Shown one piece after another: positions 63,979 to 64,000 of a DNA stretch of 64,000 nucleotides. Under the pieces are notes generated by a model. It was not told where the DNA came from. It saw only the letters and a list, made by a program, of their open reading frames with translations, and ran no database searches. Source of the stretch: SABY01 sp964612515 (GTDB lineage: Bacteria; Bacteroidota; Bacteroidia; Bacteroidales; 4484-276); contig CAZTCX010000002.1 in the NCBI GenBank assembly GCA_964612515.1, forward strand, positions 8,058-72,057. Direction: 5' to 3'. Position numbers and translations under genes: made by a program. Numbering within the stretch: position 1 is the first letter of the stretch; each line of letters begins with the position of its first letter.

Positions 63979-64000
63979 CCGCCAATTTTAAAAAACTATG

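Overview
The window reads as ordinary chromosome of a member of the Bacteroidota, most likely a free-living Bacteroidia or a relative known only from a metagenome. The evidence is two secreted proteins with type IX secretion (Por) C-terminal sorting domains, an S46 dipeptidyl peptidase, a Tricorn-like protease, a long SecA, a DUF4492-cydAB operon, a LytTR regulator, a repeated TAnnTTTG promoter element instead of a sigma70-type -10, and weak Shine-Dalgarno signals. Two runs of N (23617-23670 and 56171-56180) mark a draft assembly, and both interrupt conserved genes. I see no rRNA, tRNA, CRISPR array, prophage or intact insertion sequence.

Layout, left to right. 1-5.7 kb: end of an M14 carboxypeptidase, a repeat-rich spacer, a sensor kinase-hemW pair, corA and a DUF1003 membrane protein. 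6-22 kb: envelope and secreted functions (lipoprotein, two serine beta-lactamase-fold hydrolases, a T9SS cargo with a thioredoxin-like domain, S46 peptidase, CBM9/DUF5916 protein, MORN-type repeat protein) mixed with small enzymes (AhpD-like, GNAT, macrodomain, hotdog thioesterase, DHOD-like). 22.3-26.6 kb: a Cys-motif protein, a repeat island, ispH-recF-dciA, and a decayed stretch with a duplicated gene end. 26.7-31.4 kb: a tight four-gene signalling operon (hybrid kinase, receiver-kinase fusion, LytTR regulator, SAM methyltransferase). 31.4-38.9 kb: VapBC-like pair, secA, coaD, an O-methyltransferase, an exported protein of unknown function and pyrH. 38.9-50.3 kb: patatin/beta-barrel protein, NifX-like protein, Tricorn-like protease, sucD, valS, a DUF4159 protein and rsmE. 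50.4-58.4 kb: a 1290-residue T9SS cargo, the cytochrome bd operon with small membrane proteins at both ends, and a heavy-metal-associated-domain lipoprotein. 58.9-64 kb: htpG, a TPM-domain protein and a trkH-trkA potassium uptake pair.

The genes suggest a heterotrophic, peptide-using bacterium (S46, M14 and Tricorn peptidases, T9SS cargo) able to respire at low oxygen through cytochrome bd. The most interesting locus is 26.7-31.4 kb. Its gene content (sensor kinase, receiver fused to a kinase, a further response regulator, and a PhcB-like methyltransferase) parallels the Phc fatty-acid methyl ester quorum-sensing system of Ralstonia, which would be unexpected in this phylum. Other leads are a 41-codon membrane peptide gene after cydB, two families of hairpin-rich dispersed repeats, and a decayed region carrying a probable Mug-type DNA glycosylase fragment.
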